Shown: piece after piece, positions 52,520 through 60,883 of the stretch
Position numbering within the stretch: position 1 is the first letter of the stretch
How the letters are laid out: the number at the start of each line of letters is the position of its first letter
Assembly (NCBI RefSeq): GCF_025630775.1
Contig: NZ_JAOSZE010000025.1
Span: forward strand, 97,959 to 161,958
Length of the DNA stretch: 64,000 nucleotides
Direction of reading: 5' to 3'
From: Actinoplanes sp. KI2
GTDB lineage: Bacteria; Actinomycetota; Actinomycetes; Mycobacteriales; Micromonosporaceae
The notes under the pieces: model-generated
The model's input: the letters and a program-made list of their open reading frames with translations, nothing else
Database searches by the model: none
What the model was told of the DNA's origin: nothing
Translations under genes and position numbers: made by a program

Positions 52520-53232
52520 GAACGCTCCCCCTCCTTGCGACCCGTCCCCTGATAAAGCACCGTGGTCAGCCCCGACCGCACGATCCGGCCGCCGGTCCGC
52601 TCGCGGCGCAGCACCCGCCACCGGAAGAGCCCGGTCATCGTCGGCCGGGCGCCGCGCACCTCGACGCGTACGCCATGGCGGGCGAACTCGGCGATCAGCC
52701 GGCGCGGGCGCACGAACAGCGCCGGATCGTGCAGGTGCGGCGGGGCGAAGCCCAGCCACTCGCCGGCGGTGACCGTGATGAACCGGCTCAGCGCGTTGTC
52801 GTTGACCGTGTCCAGCACCAGCAGGCCGCCCGGCCGCAGCACCCGGGCCAGCTCGGCCACCGTGGCCGGCAGGTCGGTGACGTGCTCGAGGATCTCGCCG
52901 GCGGCCACCACGTCGGCGGCGCCGGTGGCGATCGGCAGGGCGGTCACGTCCCCGTTCACCGGGCGTACGCCATGCTCTGCGGCCTGCCGAAGGCCTTCCC
53001 GGCGGAGATCGACGCCGACGTGCCGATAGCCCTTGCCGCCGACGTGCGGGGCCAGCAGGCCGCCGCCGCAGCCGGCATCGACCAGCACCGCACCCGGCCG
53101 GTCGGCCGGCGGTATCAATGCGGCCCGCGCCGCCGCCAGCCAGTGCAGCATCTCGAAGCTGCCGCCGGGCCGCCACCACTGGTCGGCCAGCTCGTCGTAC
53201 TGCCGCGGATCGTTCCGGGCCATCGACCGCAT
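52516..53232 (-). CDS. Class I SAM-dependent methyltransferase, UbiG-like
   Basis: About 238 aa. SAM-binding motif I VLVDAGCGGGLLAPHVG, post-I HVGVDLRREGL, motif II region AADVVAAGEILEHVTDLP and RVLRPGGLLVLDTVN. UbiG-type O-methyltransferases act on ring hydroxyls, fitting methoxy formation on an alkylhydroquinone. Starts at 53253, 53232 or 53223 are possible; none has a clear ribosome-binding site, and 53232 leaves 46 bp to the divergent UbiA gene. First gene of the four-gene operon, all linked by overlapping stop/start codons. Confidence 0.87.
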   Translation of the reverse strand: MRSMARNDPRQYDELADQWWRPGGSFEMLHWLAAARAALIPPADRPGAVLVDAGCGGGLLAPHVGGKGYRHVGVDLRREGLRQAAEHGVRPVNGDVTALPIATGAADVVAAGEILEHVTDLPATVAELARVLRPGGLLVLDTVNDNALSRFITVTAGEWLGFAPPHLHDPALFVRPRRLIAEFARHGVRVEVRGARPTMTGLFRWRVLRRERTGGRIVRSGLTTVLYQGTGRKEGERS

Positions 53233-53278
53233 GTGATCGAGCGTGGCACGCATCCGGCACAACCACCACACTGCTCCC

Positions 53279-54106
53279 ATGGCTCGCGCGCTCGCCCTGA
53301 TCCGGTCGTCCCATCCGGAGCCCGGTCTCGCGGTCACCGTGGCGATGACCCTGCTCGCGGTCGGCGTGGGCCATCGCGGCTGGGCGATCGCCGGGATCTT
53401 CCTGGCGGTGTGCGCGACCCAGTTGGCGGTGGGCTGGGTGAACGACTGGCTGGACGCGGCGCGCGACCGGCAGTCCGGTCGCGGGGACAAGCCGATCGCG
53501 GCGGGGGCGGTCTCCCGGCGTACGGTCGGAATCTCGGGTTTGATCTCGGCTTTGGCAGTCCCGTTCCTGGCGGCGCCGTTCGGCCTGGAACCGGCCGTGA
53601 TCCTCACCGTGGCCACCGGCATCGCGCTGCTCTACGACTGGCCGCTGAAGTCCACGGTGTTCTCGGTGCTGCCCTACCTGGTGGCGTTCGGCCTGCTCCC
53701 GGCGTTCGTCGTGACCGCGCTGCCCGGCCATCCCGCACCGCCGGCCTGGCTGGTCGCGGCGGCGGCGCTGCTCGGCGGCGGCGCGCACTTCGCGAACGTG
53801 CTGCCCGATCTCGACGACGACGCGGCCACCGGCGTGCGTGGCCTGCCGCATCGGCTCGGCGCCACCGGCTCGGCGATCGCCGCCGCGGTGCTGCTGCTGG
53901 CCGCGACGCTCACGCTGGTCTTCGGGCCGGCCGGACCGCCGTCGTGGGCGGGCTGGTCGGCCGCCGCGGCCGCCGTCGTGGTCCTTCCGGTCGGGTGGTA
54001 CGCCGCCCGGCGCGCCGAGGGACGGAGGGTGGCGATGTTCCGGGCGGTGATCCTGGTGGCCCTGATCGACGTCCTGTTGCTGATCTTCAGTGGCCCGGTG
54101 GTGTGA
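53279..54106 (+). CDS. UbiA-family prenyltransferase
   Basis: A 275-aa polytopic membrane enzyme (about eight to nine spans) transferring a prenyl group to an aromatic acceptor. First Asp-rich motif GWVNDWLDAARDRQSGRGDKPIAAGAVS; second Asp-rich motif NVLPDLDDDAATGVRGLPHRLG. ATG 53279 is selected over GTG 53243, which would overlap the divergent methyltransferase start. Shares a very short divergent promoter region with the methyltransferase/PKS operon and probably prenylates its product. Confidence 0.9.
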   Translation: MARALALIRSSHPEPGLAVTVAMTLLAVGVGHRGWAIAGIFLAVCATQLAVGWVNDWLDAARDRQSGRGDKPIAAGAVSRRTVGISGLISALAVPFLAAPFGLEPAVILTVATGIALLYDWPLKSTVFSVLPYLVAFGLLPAFVVTALPGHPAPPAWLVAAAALLGGGAHFANVLPDLDDDAATGVRGLPHRLGATGSAIAAAVLLLAATLTLVFGPAGPPSWAGWSAAAAAVVVLPVGWYAARRAEGRRVAMFRAVILVALIDVLLLIFSGPVV

Positions 54107-54187
54107 ATGGATGGGTCGGCGCACACGCCAGATCACCGACCTCTACGCTGAGGCTTACGCCTTGGTGTCTTTTCTTGGAGGATCGTG

Positions 54188-54811
54188 ATGCGCTCGCTGG
54201 GAACCCGCCGCGTCGCTCTGGCCGCGGGTGCCGCGATGGCCGCCGTGATCGCACTTTCCGGCTGCTCCGCCGGCCAGGTCGCCGAGACCGCCATCCTGGA
54301 GAGCCCGATCTCCGGCCTGAACACGCAGAGTCCCGGCGGTGCCCTGCTGATCCGCAACCTCCAGGTGCCCTACAACAACCCCACCGGCTACCCGGCCAAC
54401 GGCACCGCGCCGCTGCAGGTCAGCCTGTTCAACCAGACCGAGCAGCCGCTCACCGTGACGATCACCAGCAAGCCGCAGACCAACGTGGTGCCCGAGGTCG
54501 TCTCGGCGATGCAGGTCGGCGTCGGCGCCCCGCCGTCGTCGTCCGGTGCGTCCGCCGCGCCCAGCACGCCCGCGCTGCAGCCGGCCAAGTTCACCATCCC
54601 GGCGCTGGGCAGCCAGGTCTTCAACCCCGAGGGCGGCCCGACGACCCTGCTGGCGCAGGGCCTGAGCAACGCGCTCAAGCCGGGTTACTCGCTGGCGCTG
54701 ACCTTCCAGGTGGAGAACGGGCCGGCCTTCGAGGCGATGGCGCCGTTCGCGATCCCGACGTCGCCGGCGTCCCGCGCGCCCGGCATCGAGGGCGAGAACA
54801 CCGAGCAGTGA
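54188..54811 (+). CDS. lpqE: Putative lipoprotein, LpqE-like
   Basis: A 207-aa secreted lipoprotein: MRSLGTRRVALAAGAAMAAVIALSGC with modified Cys 26, then a beta-rich domain (GALLIRNLQVPYNNPTGYPANGTAPLQVSLFNQTEQPLTVTITSKPQTN) of the copper-chaperone/PCuAC-like or Ig-like style and an Ala/Ser/Pro insert. The position directly upstream of radA and divergent (at a distance) from carD equals that of mycobacterial lpqE. Function unknown. ATG 54188 with GGAGG 6 bases before. Confidence 0.78.
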   Translation: MRSLGTRRVALAAGAAMAAVIALSGCSAGQVAETAILESPISGLNTQSPGGALLIRNLQVPYNNPTGYPANGTAPLQVSLFNQTEQPLTVTITSKPQTNVVPEVVSAMQVGVGAPPSSSGASAAPSTPALQPAKFTIPALGSQVFNPEGGPTTLLAQGLSNALKPGYSLALTFQVENGPAFEAMAPFAIPTSPASRAPGIEGENTEQ

Positions 54812-54829
54812 TTTGTCGTACCCCCCGGC

Positions 54830-54835
54830 TAGTTT
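54830..54835 (+). promoter_or_regulatory. -10 element suggesting a leaderless radA mRNA
   Basis: TAGTTT, then GACCGG, then GTG 54842; no ribosome-binding site and no clear -35. Confidence 0.5.
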
Positions 54836-54841
54836 GACCGG

Positions 54842-56260
54842 GTGACGACCTCGCGCACGGCCCCGAAGGCCGCCCGGCCCGCCTTCGTCTGCGACGCCTG
54901 CGGGCACCAGCCGCCGAAATGGCTCGGCCGGTGTCCGGAGTGCGGCGAGTGGGGCTCGGTGATCGAGTCCACGGTGAGCAGCCCGCTCGGCGCGGGCCGG
55001 GTGGTCAGCTCGCGCATGCCCGCCGAGCCGGCCCGTCCGATCGCCACGATCAGCGCCGCCCCGGCCAAGGCGGTGCCCACCAATGTCAGCGAGCTCGACC
55101 GGGTGCTCGGCGGCGGCCTGGTCCCGGGCGCGGTGGTGCTGCTGGCCGGCGAGCCCGGTGTGGGCAAGTCCACACTGCTGCTCGACGTGGCCCAGCAGTG
55201 GGCGGCCGGCGCCGGCAGCCCGTCGTTGGTGGTCAGCGGCGAGGAGTCGGTCAGTCAGGTGCGGCTGCGGGCCGAGCGGCTGGGCGCCCTGCACGAGCGG
55301 CTCTTCCTGGCCTCCGAGAGCGATCTGGGTGCCGTCCTGGGCCACCTCGACGCGGTCCGGCCCGGCCTGCTCGTGCTCGACTCGGTGCAGACCATCTCGG
55401 CCCCCGGCACCGAGGGCGTGCCCGGTGGGGTCACCCAGGTCCGGGCGGTCACCACCGCGCTGGTCGGGGTGGCCAAGGAGCGCGGCATCGCCACCGTCCT
55501 GGTCGGTCACGTCACCAAGGACGGTCAGGTCGCCGGCCCCCGCGTCCTCGAGCACCTGGTCGACGTCGTGCTGCACTTCGAGGGCGACAAGCACTCATCG
55601 CTGCGCCTGGTCCGCGGGGTGAAAAACCGGTACGGCGCGGCCGACGAGGTGGGCTGCTTCGAGATGCACGAGGGCGGCATCGCCAGCCTCGCCGACCCGT
55701 CCGGCCTGTTCCTCACCCGCTATCACGAGCCGGTCCCGGGCACCTGCGTGACGGTCGCGATGGAGGGCCGGCGGGCGCTGGTCACCGAGGTGCAGGCGCT
55801 GATCGGGGCGGAGGTGCAGGGGTCGCCGCGGCGCACCGTCTCGGGTCTCGACAGCGCCCGGCTCGCCATGGTCCTGGCCGTCCTCGAGCGCCGCACCAAG
55901 CAGCTCAAGCTCTACAACCGCGAGGTCTTCGCGGCCACGGTCGGCGGCATCCGCCTGGTCGAGCCCTCGGCCGACCTGGCCATGGCGCTGGCGGTCGCCT
56001 CCGGCGGCCTGGATCTCGCGATGGCGCCGCACCTGGTCGCGATCGGCGAGGTCGGCCTCACCGGGGAGATCCGCCGGGTCGGCGCGGTCGGGCGCCGCCT
56101 GGCCGAGGCGGCCCGGCTCGGCTTCCGCGAGGCGCTGGTGCCGCCCGGCTGCGCCCCGGAGGGGACGGGGATCAAGGGCATGCGGGTCACGGAGGTCGCC
56201 GACCTACGCTCCGCATTGCAGACCGCGGCCCGGGCCTCGGCCGAGCACGGCGGGCAATGA
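54842..56260 (+). CDS. radA: DNA repair protein RadA (Sms)
   Basis: A 472-aa RecA-like ATPase and branch-migration helicase in recombinational repair. N-terminal C4 zinc finger (CDACGHQPPKWLGRCPEC), Walker A GEPGVGKST, Walker B-type LLVLDSVQT, the RadA-specific KNRYG loop, and a C-terminal Lon-protease-like domain without proteolytic residues. GTG 54842 with a TAGTTT hexamer 6 bases upstream. Next to disA, as in many Gram-positive genomes where RadA modulates DisA. Confidence 0.95.
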   Translation: MTTSRTAPKAARPAFVCDACGHQPPKWLGRCPECGEWGSVIESTVSSPLGAGRVVSSRMPAEPARPIATISAAPAKAVPTNVSELDRVLGGGLVPGAVVLLAGEPGVGKSTLLLDVAQQWAAGAGSPSLVVSGEESVSQVRLRAERLGALHERLFLASESDLGAVLGHLDAVRPGLLVLDSVQTISAPGTEGVPGGVTQVRAVTTALVGVAKERGIATVLVGHVTKDGQVAGPRVLEHLVDVVLHFEGDKHSSLRLVRGVKNRYGAADEVGCFEMHEGGIASLADPSGLFLTRYHEPVPGTCVTVAMEGRRALVTEVQALIGAEVQGSPRRTVSGLDSARLAMVLAVLERRTKQLKLYNREVFAATVGGIRLVEPSADLAMALAVASGGLDLAMAPHLVAIGEVGLTGEIRRVGAVGRRLAEAARLGFREALVPPGCAPEGTGIKGMRVTEVADLRSALQTAARASAEHGGQ

Positions 56261-56432
56261 CGGCACCTTTTCGACGTGGCCAGGGTGGCAGCGCCTGGCG
56301 CCGGGCAACGGCCGGAACCGCCGGCCCGCAGGCAGGTTGAAAAGGTTCACTCAGGGTGAGTTTTGATCACGCTACGGAGCATTCATCGAACCACGCCTCG
56401 GCGGCCTGGATGACAGTCCGTAGAATGTACAG
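56261..56432 (+). other. radA-disA intergenic region
   Basis: 172 bp. CCTTTTC and GAAAAGG form a long-range inverted repeat, and ACTCA-GGG-TGAGT followed by TTTT makes a small terminator-like hairpin (about 56350-56365). No gene and no recognisable riboswitch. Confidence 0.45.
56421..56426 (+). promoter_or_regulatory. -10 element suggesting a leaderless disA mRNA
   Basis: TAGAAT, then GTACAG, then GTG 56433. The best -10 of the leaderless set in this window. Confidence 0.55.
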
Positions 56433-57602
56433 GTGCCGCTCGACCGCGATGGTTCCAAGCCCACCGCCGCCAGCCAGACGCCGCGACCCGGCGTGAATGG
56501 TTCGGTGCGCCCCGGCCTCGTGGGCGGGGGCGGGGGGAACCCCGACCCGCTCCGCGCCAATCTTGCCCTGATGGCCCCGGGCACCGCCCTGCGCGACGGC
56601 CTGGAGCGCATTCTCCGGGGCCGCACCGGCGCCTTGATCGTCCTCGGCCACGACGCCGTGGTGGAGAGCATCTGCACCGGCGGCTTCCCGCTCGACGTCG
56701 AGTTCTCCGCCACCCGCCTGCGCGAGCTGTGCAAGATGGACGGTGCGGTCGTTCTCTCCAGCGACGGCACCCGGATCGTCCGGGCCGCCGTCCATCTGAT
56801 GCCCGACCCGTCGATCCCGTCCGAGGAGTCCGGCACCCGGCACCGCACCGCCGAGCGGGTCGCGAAACAGAGCGGCTTCCCGGTCATCTCGGTGAGCCAG
56901 TCGATGCGCATCATCGGGCTGTATGTGAACGGTCAGCGGCACGTCCTGGACGATTCGGCGGCCATCCTCTCCCGGGCCAACCAGGCCCTGGCCACCCTGG
57001 AGCGCTACAAGCTGAGACTGGACGAGGTCTCCGGCACCCTCTCCGCGCTGGAGATCGAAGACCTGGTCACGGTTCGCGACGCGGTGGCGGTCGTCCAGCG
57101 GCTCGAGATGGTCCGCCGCATCGCCGACGAGATCTCGGGCTACGTGGTCGAGCTGGGCACCGACGGCCGCCTGCTGGCCCTCCAGCTCGACGAGTTGATG
57201 GCCGGTGTCGACGCCGACCGCACCCTGGTGATCCGCGACTACCTGCCGACCGGTCGTAAGGCACGCACCCTCGACGAGGGCCTGGTCGAGCTCGACCTGC
57301 TCTCCGCCACCGAAATGATCGACCTGGTGGCGGTGGCCAAGGCGATCGGCTACCCGGGCGCCTCCGACGCGCTGGACGCCGCGGTCTCGCCGCGTGGCTT
57401 CCGGCTGCTGGCCAAGGTCCCGCGGCTGCCCGCCCCGATCGTCGACCGCCTGGTCGACCACTTCGGCAGCCTCCAGCGCCTGCTGGGCGCCACGGTCGAA
57501 GACCTACAGGCCGTCGACGGGGTGGGCGACGCGCGCGCCCGCGGCGTACGAGAGGGCCTGTCGCGGCTGGCCGAGGCGTCGATACTCGAGCGCTACGTCT
57601 GA
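56433..57602 (+). CDS. disA: DNA integrity scanning protein DisA (diadenylate cyclase)
   Basis: Makes cyclic di-AMP from two ATP and is inhibited on branched DNA. 389 aa. N-terminal DAC domain with the DGA motif in LCKMDGAVVLSSDGTRI and the RHR motif in SGTRHRTAERVAKQS; a helical linker; C-terminal helix-hairpin-helix DNA-binding domain (LVDHFGSLQRLLGATVEDLQAVDGVGDARARGVREGL). GTG 56433. Downstream of radA, but with its own probable leaderless promoter. Confidence 0.95.
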   Translation: MPLDRDGSKPTAASQTPRPGVNGSVRPGLVGGGGGNPDPLRANLALMAPGTALRDGLERILRGRTGALIVLGHDAVVESICTGGFPLDVEFSATRLRELCKMDGAVVLSSDGTRIVRAAVHLMPDPSIPSEESGTRHRTAERVAKQSGFPVISVSQSMRIIGLYVNGQRHVLDDSAAILSRANQALATLERYKLRLDEVSGTLSALEIEDLVTVRDAVAVVQRLEMVRRIADEISGYVVELGTDGRLLALQLDELMAGVDADRTLVIRDYLPTGRKARTLDEGLVELDLLSATEMIDLVAVAKAIGYPGASDALDAAVSPRGFRLLAKVPRLPAPIVDRLVDHFGSLQRLLGATVEDLQAVDGVGDARARGVREGLSRLAEASILERYV

Positions 57603-57694
57603 CGCCCACGGCTCGCCCGGCACCGGCGCGCCGCCGATCAGCCAGGCCGCCGCGATGCCGGCGCGCCGCCGCACACCGATTCGAACGGCTGGAC
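57603..57694. other. Spacer between disA and the 32-bp repeats
   Basis: Together with the repeat array it forms the 215-bp gap between the converging disA and XRE genes. Only GC-rich non-coding sequence; no clear terminator hairpin. Confidence 0.5.
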
Positions 57695-57822
57695 CCGGCC
57701 GCCCGCACCCGACCGCGCACCTCACCCCGGCCGCCCGCACCCGACCGCGCACCTCACCCCGGCCGCCCGCACCCGGCCGCGCACCTCACCCCGGCCGCCC
57801 GCACCCGGCCGCGCGCCTCACC
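57695..57822. repeat. Four 32-bp tandem repeats ending across a stop codon
   Basis: Copies at 57695-57726, 57727-57758, 57759-57790 and 57791-57822. Copies 1 and 2 are identical; copies 3 and 4 differ from them at one and two positions. The last copy contains the TGA (minus strand, 57818-57820) of the XRE regulator. The remaining copies are non-coding. Confidence 0.92.
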
Positions 57823-58618
57823 CGGCCTCGGCGACCCGTCGGCAGTGCTCGGCGGTTGCCTCGTCGGCCGGCAGATAGGTTTCCACCGCCACCTCGTCCA
57901 GCGCTACGTCGAAGGCCGCGCCGAAGGTCGTCACGGTCGTGAGGAAGCAAAGTTCGACCCCGCGATGCTCGATGCGAATCGGCAGCGCGATGTCGGCCGG
58001 GTCCGGCTCCGGCGGCCACTCGGTCCCGCCGCCGTAGGACCGCAGCTCCTCGCACAGCGCGTGCAGCGCACGGTCGCCGCTGTTGGCCGCCTGGCGCTCC
58101 AGCCTCGGCAACAGGTAGGACCGCACCTGGTCGAGGTTGCGCACCCGGGGGGCGAACCCCGACGGATGGAACCCGAGCCGCATCAGATTCATCGGCTCGC
58201 GTCGCAGCTCCGGCGCGACGTCCGCCACCAGCAGGCCGAACGAGGCATTGGCCGACAGCACGTTCCATCGGCGGTCCAGCGCGACCGCCGGATACGGCTC
58301 GTGCGCTTGCAAGATCCGGTCCAGGGCCGCGCGTACCCGCCCGAAGTCGGGATCGTCGGCCGCGCGCTCCCGATAGAGCGGCGCGTGGCCGGCCGCGACC
58401 AGCAGCCGGTTCCGCTCGCGCAGGGGAACCCCGAGACACTCGGCGAGCCGTACGACCATGGCACTGCTCGGATTGGTGCGCCCGGTCTCGACGAAGCTGA
58501 CGTGCCGCGAGGACACCTCGGCGAGGTTCGCCAACTCGAGCTGGCTGACCTTGCGACGCAGCCGCCAGCCACGCAACAACTGACCGACGCTCTCCGCCAC
58601 GAACCCAGTCTCAGGCAA
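57818..58618 (-). CDS. XRE-family regulator with MmyB-like ligand-binding domain
   Basis: A 266-aa protein: N-terminal Cro/C1 helix-turn-helix (about 10-70, LLRGWRLRRKVSQLELANLAEVSSRHVSFVETGR) and a C-terminal PAS-like MmyB domain (YPAVALDRRWNVLSANASFGLLV ... NLMRLGFHPSGFAPRVRNLDQVRSYLLPRLERQA). Such regulators typically sit beside and control a small enzyme gene; here a SnoaL-like gene is divergent. The start is TTG 58618 with GGAGG 6 bases upstream. A palindrome at 58644-58658 is the probable operator. Confidence 0.9.
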   Translation of the reverse strand: MPETGFVAESVGQLLRGWRLRRKVSQLELANLAEVSSRHVSFVETGRTNPSSAMVVRLAECLGVPLRERNRLLVAAGHAPLYRERAADDPDFGRVRAALDRILQAHEPYPAVALDRRWNVLSANASFGLLVADVAPELRREPMNLMRLGFHPSGFAPRVRNLDQVRSYLLPRLERQAANSGDRALHALCEELRSYGGGTEWPPEPDPADIALPIRIEHRGVELCFLTTVTTFGAAFDVALDEVAVETYLPADEATAEHCRRVAEAG

Positions 58619-58643
58619 GCGGCGCCTCCGTCGCCATTACCAG

Positions 58644-58658
58644 GCATGTCATCGACAT
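58644..58658. promoter_or_regulatory. Palindrome between the XRE and SnoaL-like genes
   Basis: CATGTC-ATC-GACATG, perfect 6-bp arms, in the 69-bp divergent gap. Probable XRE-regulator site. Confidence 0.6.
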
Positions 58659-58687
58659 GACCGCCGCCGGCTGCGACCGTCCCTGGC

Positions 58688-59017
58688 ATGACCAACAAGG
58701 AATTGGTGCTCCACGGCTTCCGTGAGTTCGCCGCCGGCAACCTGGAGCCGCTGCGCACGCTGCTGCACGAGGACTTCGTCGAGCACGTCCCCGGCAATCC
58801 GTCCGGCCGCGATGCTTTCCTCGACTTCATCGCGGCGGCGCCGGTGGCGACGGCAACCCTCGACCTGAAGCGCGTGGTCGCCGACGACGACTACGTGGTG
58901 GTCCACTACCACATGACCGTTCCCGGTACGCCGGCCCGAGCTGTCGTGGACATCTGGCGCTTCGAGAACCATCGGATCGTCGAACACTGGGACGTGGTGC
59001 AACCCGAGGTCCGCTGA
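58688..59017 (+). CDS. SnoaL-like polyketide cyclase / NTF2-fold protein
   Basis: A 109-aa single-domain protein (KELVLHGFREFAAGNLEPLRTLLHEDFVEHVPGNPSGRDAFLDFI ... VVVHYHMTVPGTPARAVVDIWRFENHRIVEHWDVVQPE), the short SnoaL form often seen next to XRE or SDR genes. The ending EHWDVVQ is typical of the family. Substrate unknown. Its stop lies 5 bases from the stop of the converging 2H-phosphoesterase gene. Confidence 0.85.
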   Translation: MTNKELVLHGFREFAAGNLEPLRTLLHEDFVEHVPGNPSGRDAFLDFIAAAPVATATLDLKRVVADDDYVVVHYHMTVPGTPARAVVDIWRFENHRIVEHWDVVQPEVR

Positions 59018-59022
59018 GGACG

Positions 59023-59538
59023 TCAGCCCACCGGCGCCGCGATCCCGTTGGCGTGATCGGTGACCGAGGCGCCGACGACGGTCGCCGAGATCGGCAGGAA
59101 CTCCAGGCAGCGCCGAACGGCCGCACCCATCAGGGGATTGGGCACGCGCATGGACAGGGTGCAGTGCGGCACCCACCGCCCGGGCTGGTAGAGGTCCCAG
59201 ATCTCCACCCCGCCGGCGACGAGCCGCGAGTGCACCTCCCGATGCACGGCGAGCAGCTCGGGCGTGGGCACGACGCCGAGCCACAGCACTCGCCCGACGA
59301 ACTGCCCGACGAAATCCAGCTCCAGTTTCAGGCCGACCCCGACGGAGACGCCGGCCAGCGCCGACACCACGGCATCGGGCGCCAGACGGCGAGCGGCCAC
59401 CAGCGAGACGTGCGGCCGATGACGCTCCTCCAGGAGGGTCGCCAGCGACGGAATGCCGTCCGTCTCCAGCGCGCCCCACAGCGTCCGGACGCGTCGCGAG
59501 GCGTCGACGTCCAGATAGAGCTCGAGAGCCGCGACCAC
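59023..59538 (-). CDS. 2'-5' RNA ligase / 2H phosphoesterase family protein
   Basis: A 171-aa protein with the two H-x-T/S motifs of the 2H superfamily: RPHVSLVAAR and VPHCTLSMRV. The family hydrolyses or ligates 2',5' or cyclic phosphodiesters; cellular substrate unknown. GTG 59538 directly follows the stop of the upstream lipoprotein gene (TGA-GTG, no gap), implying coupled translation. Confidence 0.85.
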   Translation of the reverse strand: MVAALELYLDVDASRRVRTLWGALETDGIPSLATLLEERHRPHVSLVAARRLAPDAVVSALAGVSVGVGLKLELDFVGQFVGRVLWLGVVPTPELLAVHREVHSRLVAGGVEIWDLYQPGRWVPHCTLSMRVPNPLMGAAVRRCLEFLPISATVVGASVTDHANGIAAPVG

Positions 59539-60288
59539 TCAGCTGACGATAGTGATCAACACCGGCTGGGAGACCAGCGTCCCCAGCCGGGCGCGCAGCT
59601 CGAACTGCCCGGGCGGCGGAGCGGGGCCGGACGGCGTGGTGCCGGTGCAGCTGCTGGACTGCCGGCCGTTCCAGGTGACCTGGTAGGCGCGCGAGTTGCC
59701 GGGCGCGAACTGGCGTACGTCCGTGTTGTTGTCCTTGCTGCACGTGTCGGACGACCAGTACTTCTTGGCGCCGACCTCGAGGTACAGCTCCTGCGCCCCG
59801 GCGCCGACGTCGCGGCTGCACGTACGGTTGCCGGTGTTCTTGACGGTCAGGGTGATCTGCAGTGAGTTGCCGCGCTTCAGCGTCGTCGTCGGCACGCTCG
59901 CCGCCACCAGGAACTCGTTGTCGGCGCAGGAGCCGTCGGAGGCCGCGGTGACATTGGTGTTCTGCCCGTTCGCCGTGGTGGACGACGTGGCCGGGTTGCC
60001 GCCGTCGTCGTTCGGGCTCTTCGACTCCAGGTCGCTCAGCGCGGGCAGCGACTGCTGGGTCCCGGGCACACCGTCCAAGAAGGACTGCTCGGGCGACGCG
60101 GAGGACTTGGCGGGCGCGGGGGTGGGCAGGGACGACGCAGTCGAGGCGCCCTTGCCGCGCTGATCGTTCTTGTCGTTGCCGGAGCAGGAAACGAACAGCA
60201 CGATGATGCCGAGCAGCACCGCGCCCAGCACGACTGCACGCCGCCGCCAGTAGACGGCGGGAGGAAGGGGACCAACCGTCGATCGCAT
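59539..60288 (-). CDS. Putative lipoprotein or membrane-anchored secreted protein
   Basis: A 249-aa protein. Cytoplasmic Arg cluster and hydrophobic segment (AVVLGAVLLGIIVLFVSC, about 18-35); Cys 35 may be a lipid-modification site (weak box FVSC). A low-complexity Ser/Asn/Pro linker (about 37-125) and a C-terminal Ig-like beta-sandwich (LKRGNSLQITLTVKNTGNRTCSRDVGAGAQELYLEV ... GQFELRARLGTLVSQPVLITI) with six cysteines. ATG 60288 is used. Unrecognised family beyond its similarity to secreted actinobacterial domains of unknown function. Confidence 0.72.
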   Translation of the reverse strand: MRSTVGPLPPAVYWRRRAVVLGAVLLGIIVLFVSCSGNDKNDQRGKGASTASSLPTPAPAKSSASPEQSFLDGVPGTQQSLPALSDLESKSPNDDGGNPATSSTTANGQNTNVTAASDGSCADNEFLVAASVPTTTLKRGNSLQITLTVKNTGNRTCSRDVGAGAQELYLEVGAKKYWSSDTCSKDNNTDVRQFAPGNSRAYQVTWNGRQSSSCTGTTPSGPAPPPGQFELRARLGTLVSQPVLITIVS

Positions 60289-60370
60289 GATGGGGTCACC
60301 GTAAACCCGGACACCCCCGACGATGGCCGCGACGCGCCGGGTATGCGACAGCGACTCGCCTTGCCCACCC

Positions 60371-60883
60371 TTACAGATAGACCTTCCGCTGGTAGACGGC
60401 ATGCGCCCCGGCCACCCGATCGAGGAAAAGTTTGCCGCCGCAGTGGTCGATCTCGTGTTGCAGGGCGCGCGCCTCGAAGGCGTCGGTGGCGAGGATGATC
60501 GGCTCACCGGTGCCGGGCGCGAGCGCCTCGACCACGATCCGTCCGGCCCGTTTCACGTCGCCGGTGAGGTCGGGCACCGACATGCAACCCTCGCGTCCGG
60601 CCTTCCACCGGCTCGCCTCCACGATCTTCGCGTTGCACAGCACGAACGTGCCGTGGCTGGTGGCCGCCTTCGGATGGCCGGTCACGTCGACGGCGAAGAC
60701 CCGCGCGCCGACGCCGATCTGCGGCGCGGCCAGGCCGACGCAGCCGGGCGAGACCCGCATGGTGGCCACCAGGTCGGCGGCGAGCTGGACGACCTCCGCC
60801 GAGGTGGGGTCGACGTCGGCGGCGACCCTGCTGAGCACCGCCGCGGGGGCGGTGACGACCGGGCGGACGCGGCCCTCGGTCAC
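60371..60883 (-). CDS. def: Peptide deformylase
   Basis: Removes the N-formyl group from nascent proteins. 170 aa. Motif I GLAAPQIGVG, motif II REGCMSVPDL (metal Cys), motif III LQHEIDHCGG (HExxH in the variant HEIDH). Asn/Asp changes elsewhere suggest a type II/III-like paralogue, so it may not be the only deformylase. GTG 60883 overlaps the stop of the ACT-protein gene (GTGA). Confidence 0.92.
   Translation of the reverse strand: MTEGRVRPVVTAPAAVLSRVAADVDPTSAEVVQLAADLVATMRVSPGCVGLAAPQIGVGARVFAVDVTGHPKAATSHGTFVLCNAKIVEASRWKAGREGCMSVPDLTGDVKRAGRIVVEALAPGTGEPIILATDAFEARALQHEIDHCGGKLFLDRVAGAHAVYQRKVYL

Noticed and set aside
56261..56432. Riboswitch upstream of disA
   Set aside because: Only a small hairpin and a -10 box adjacent to the GTG are seen; if leaderless there is no room for a leader RNA.
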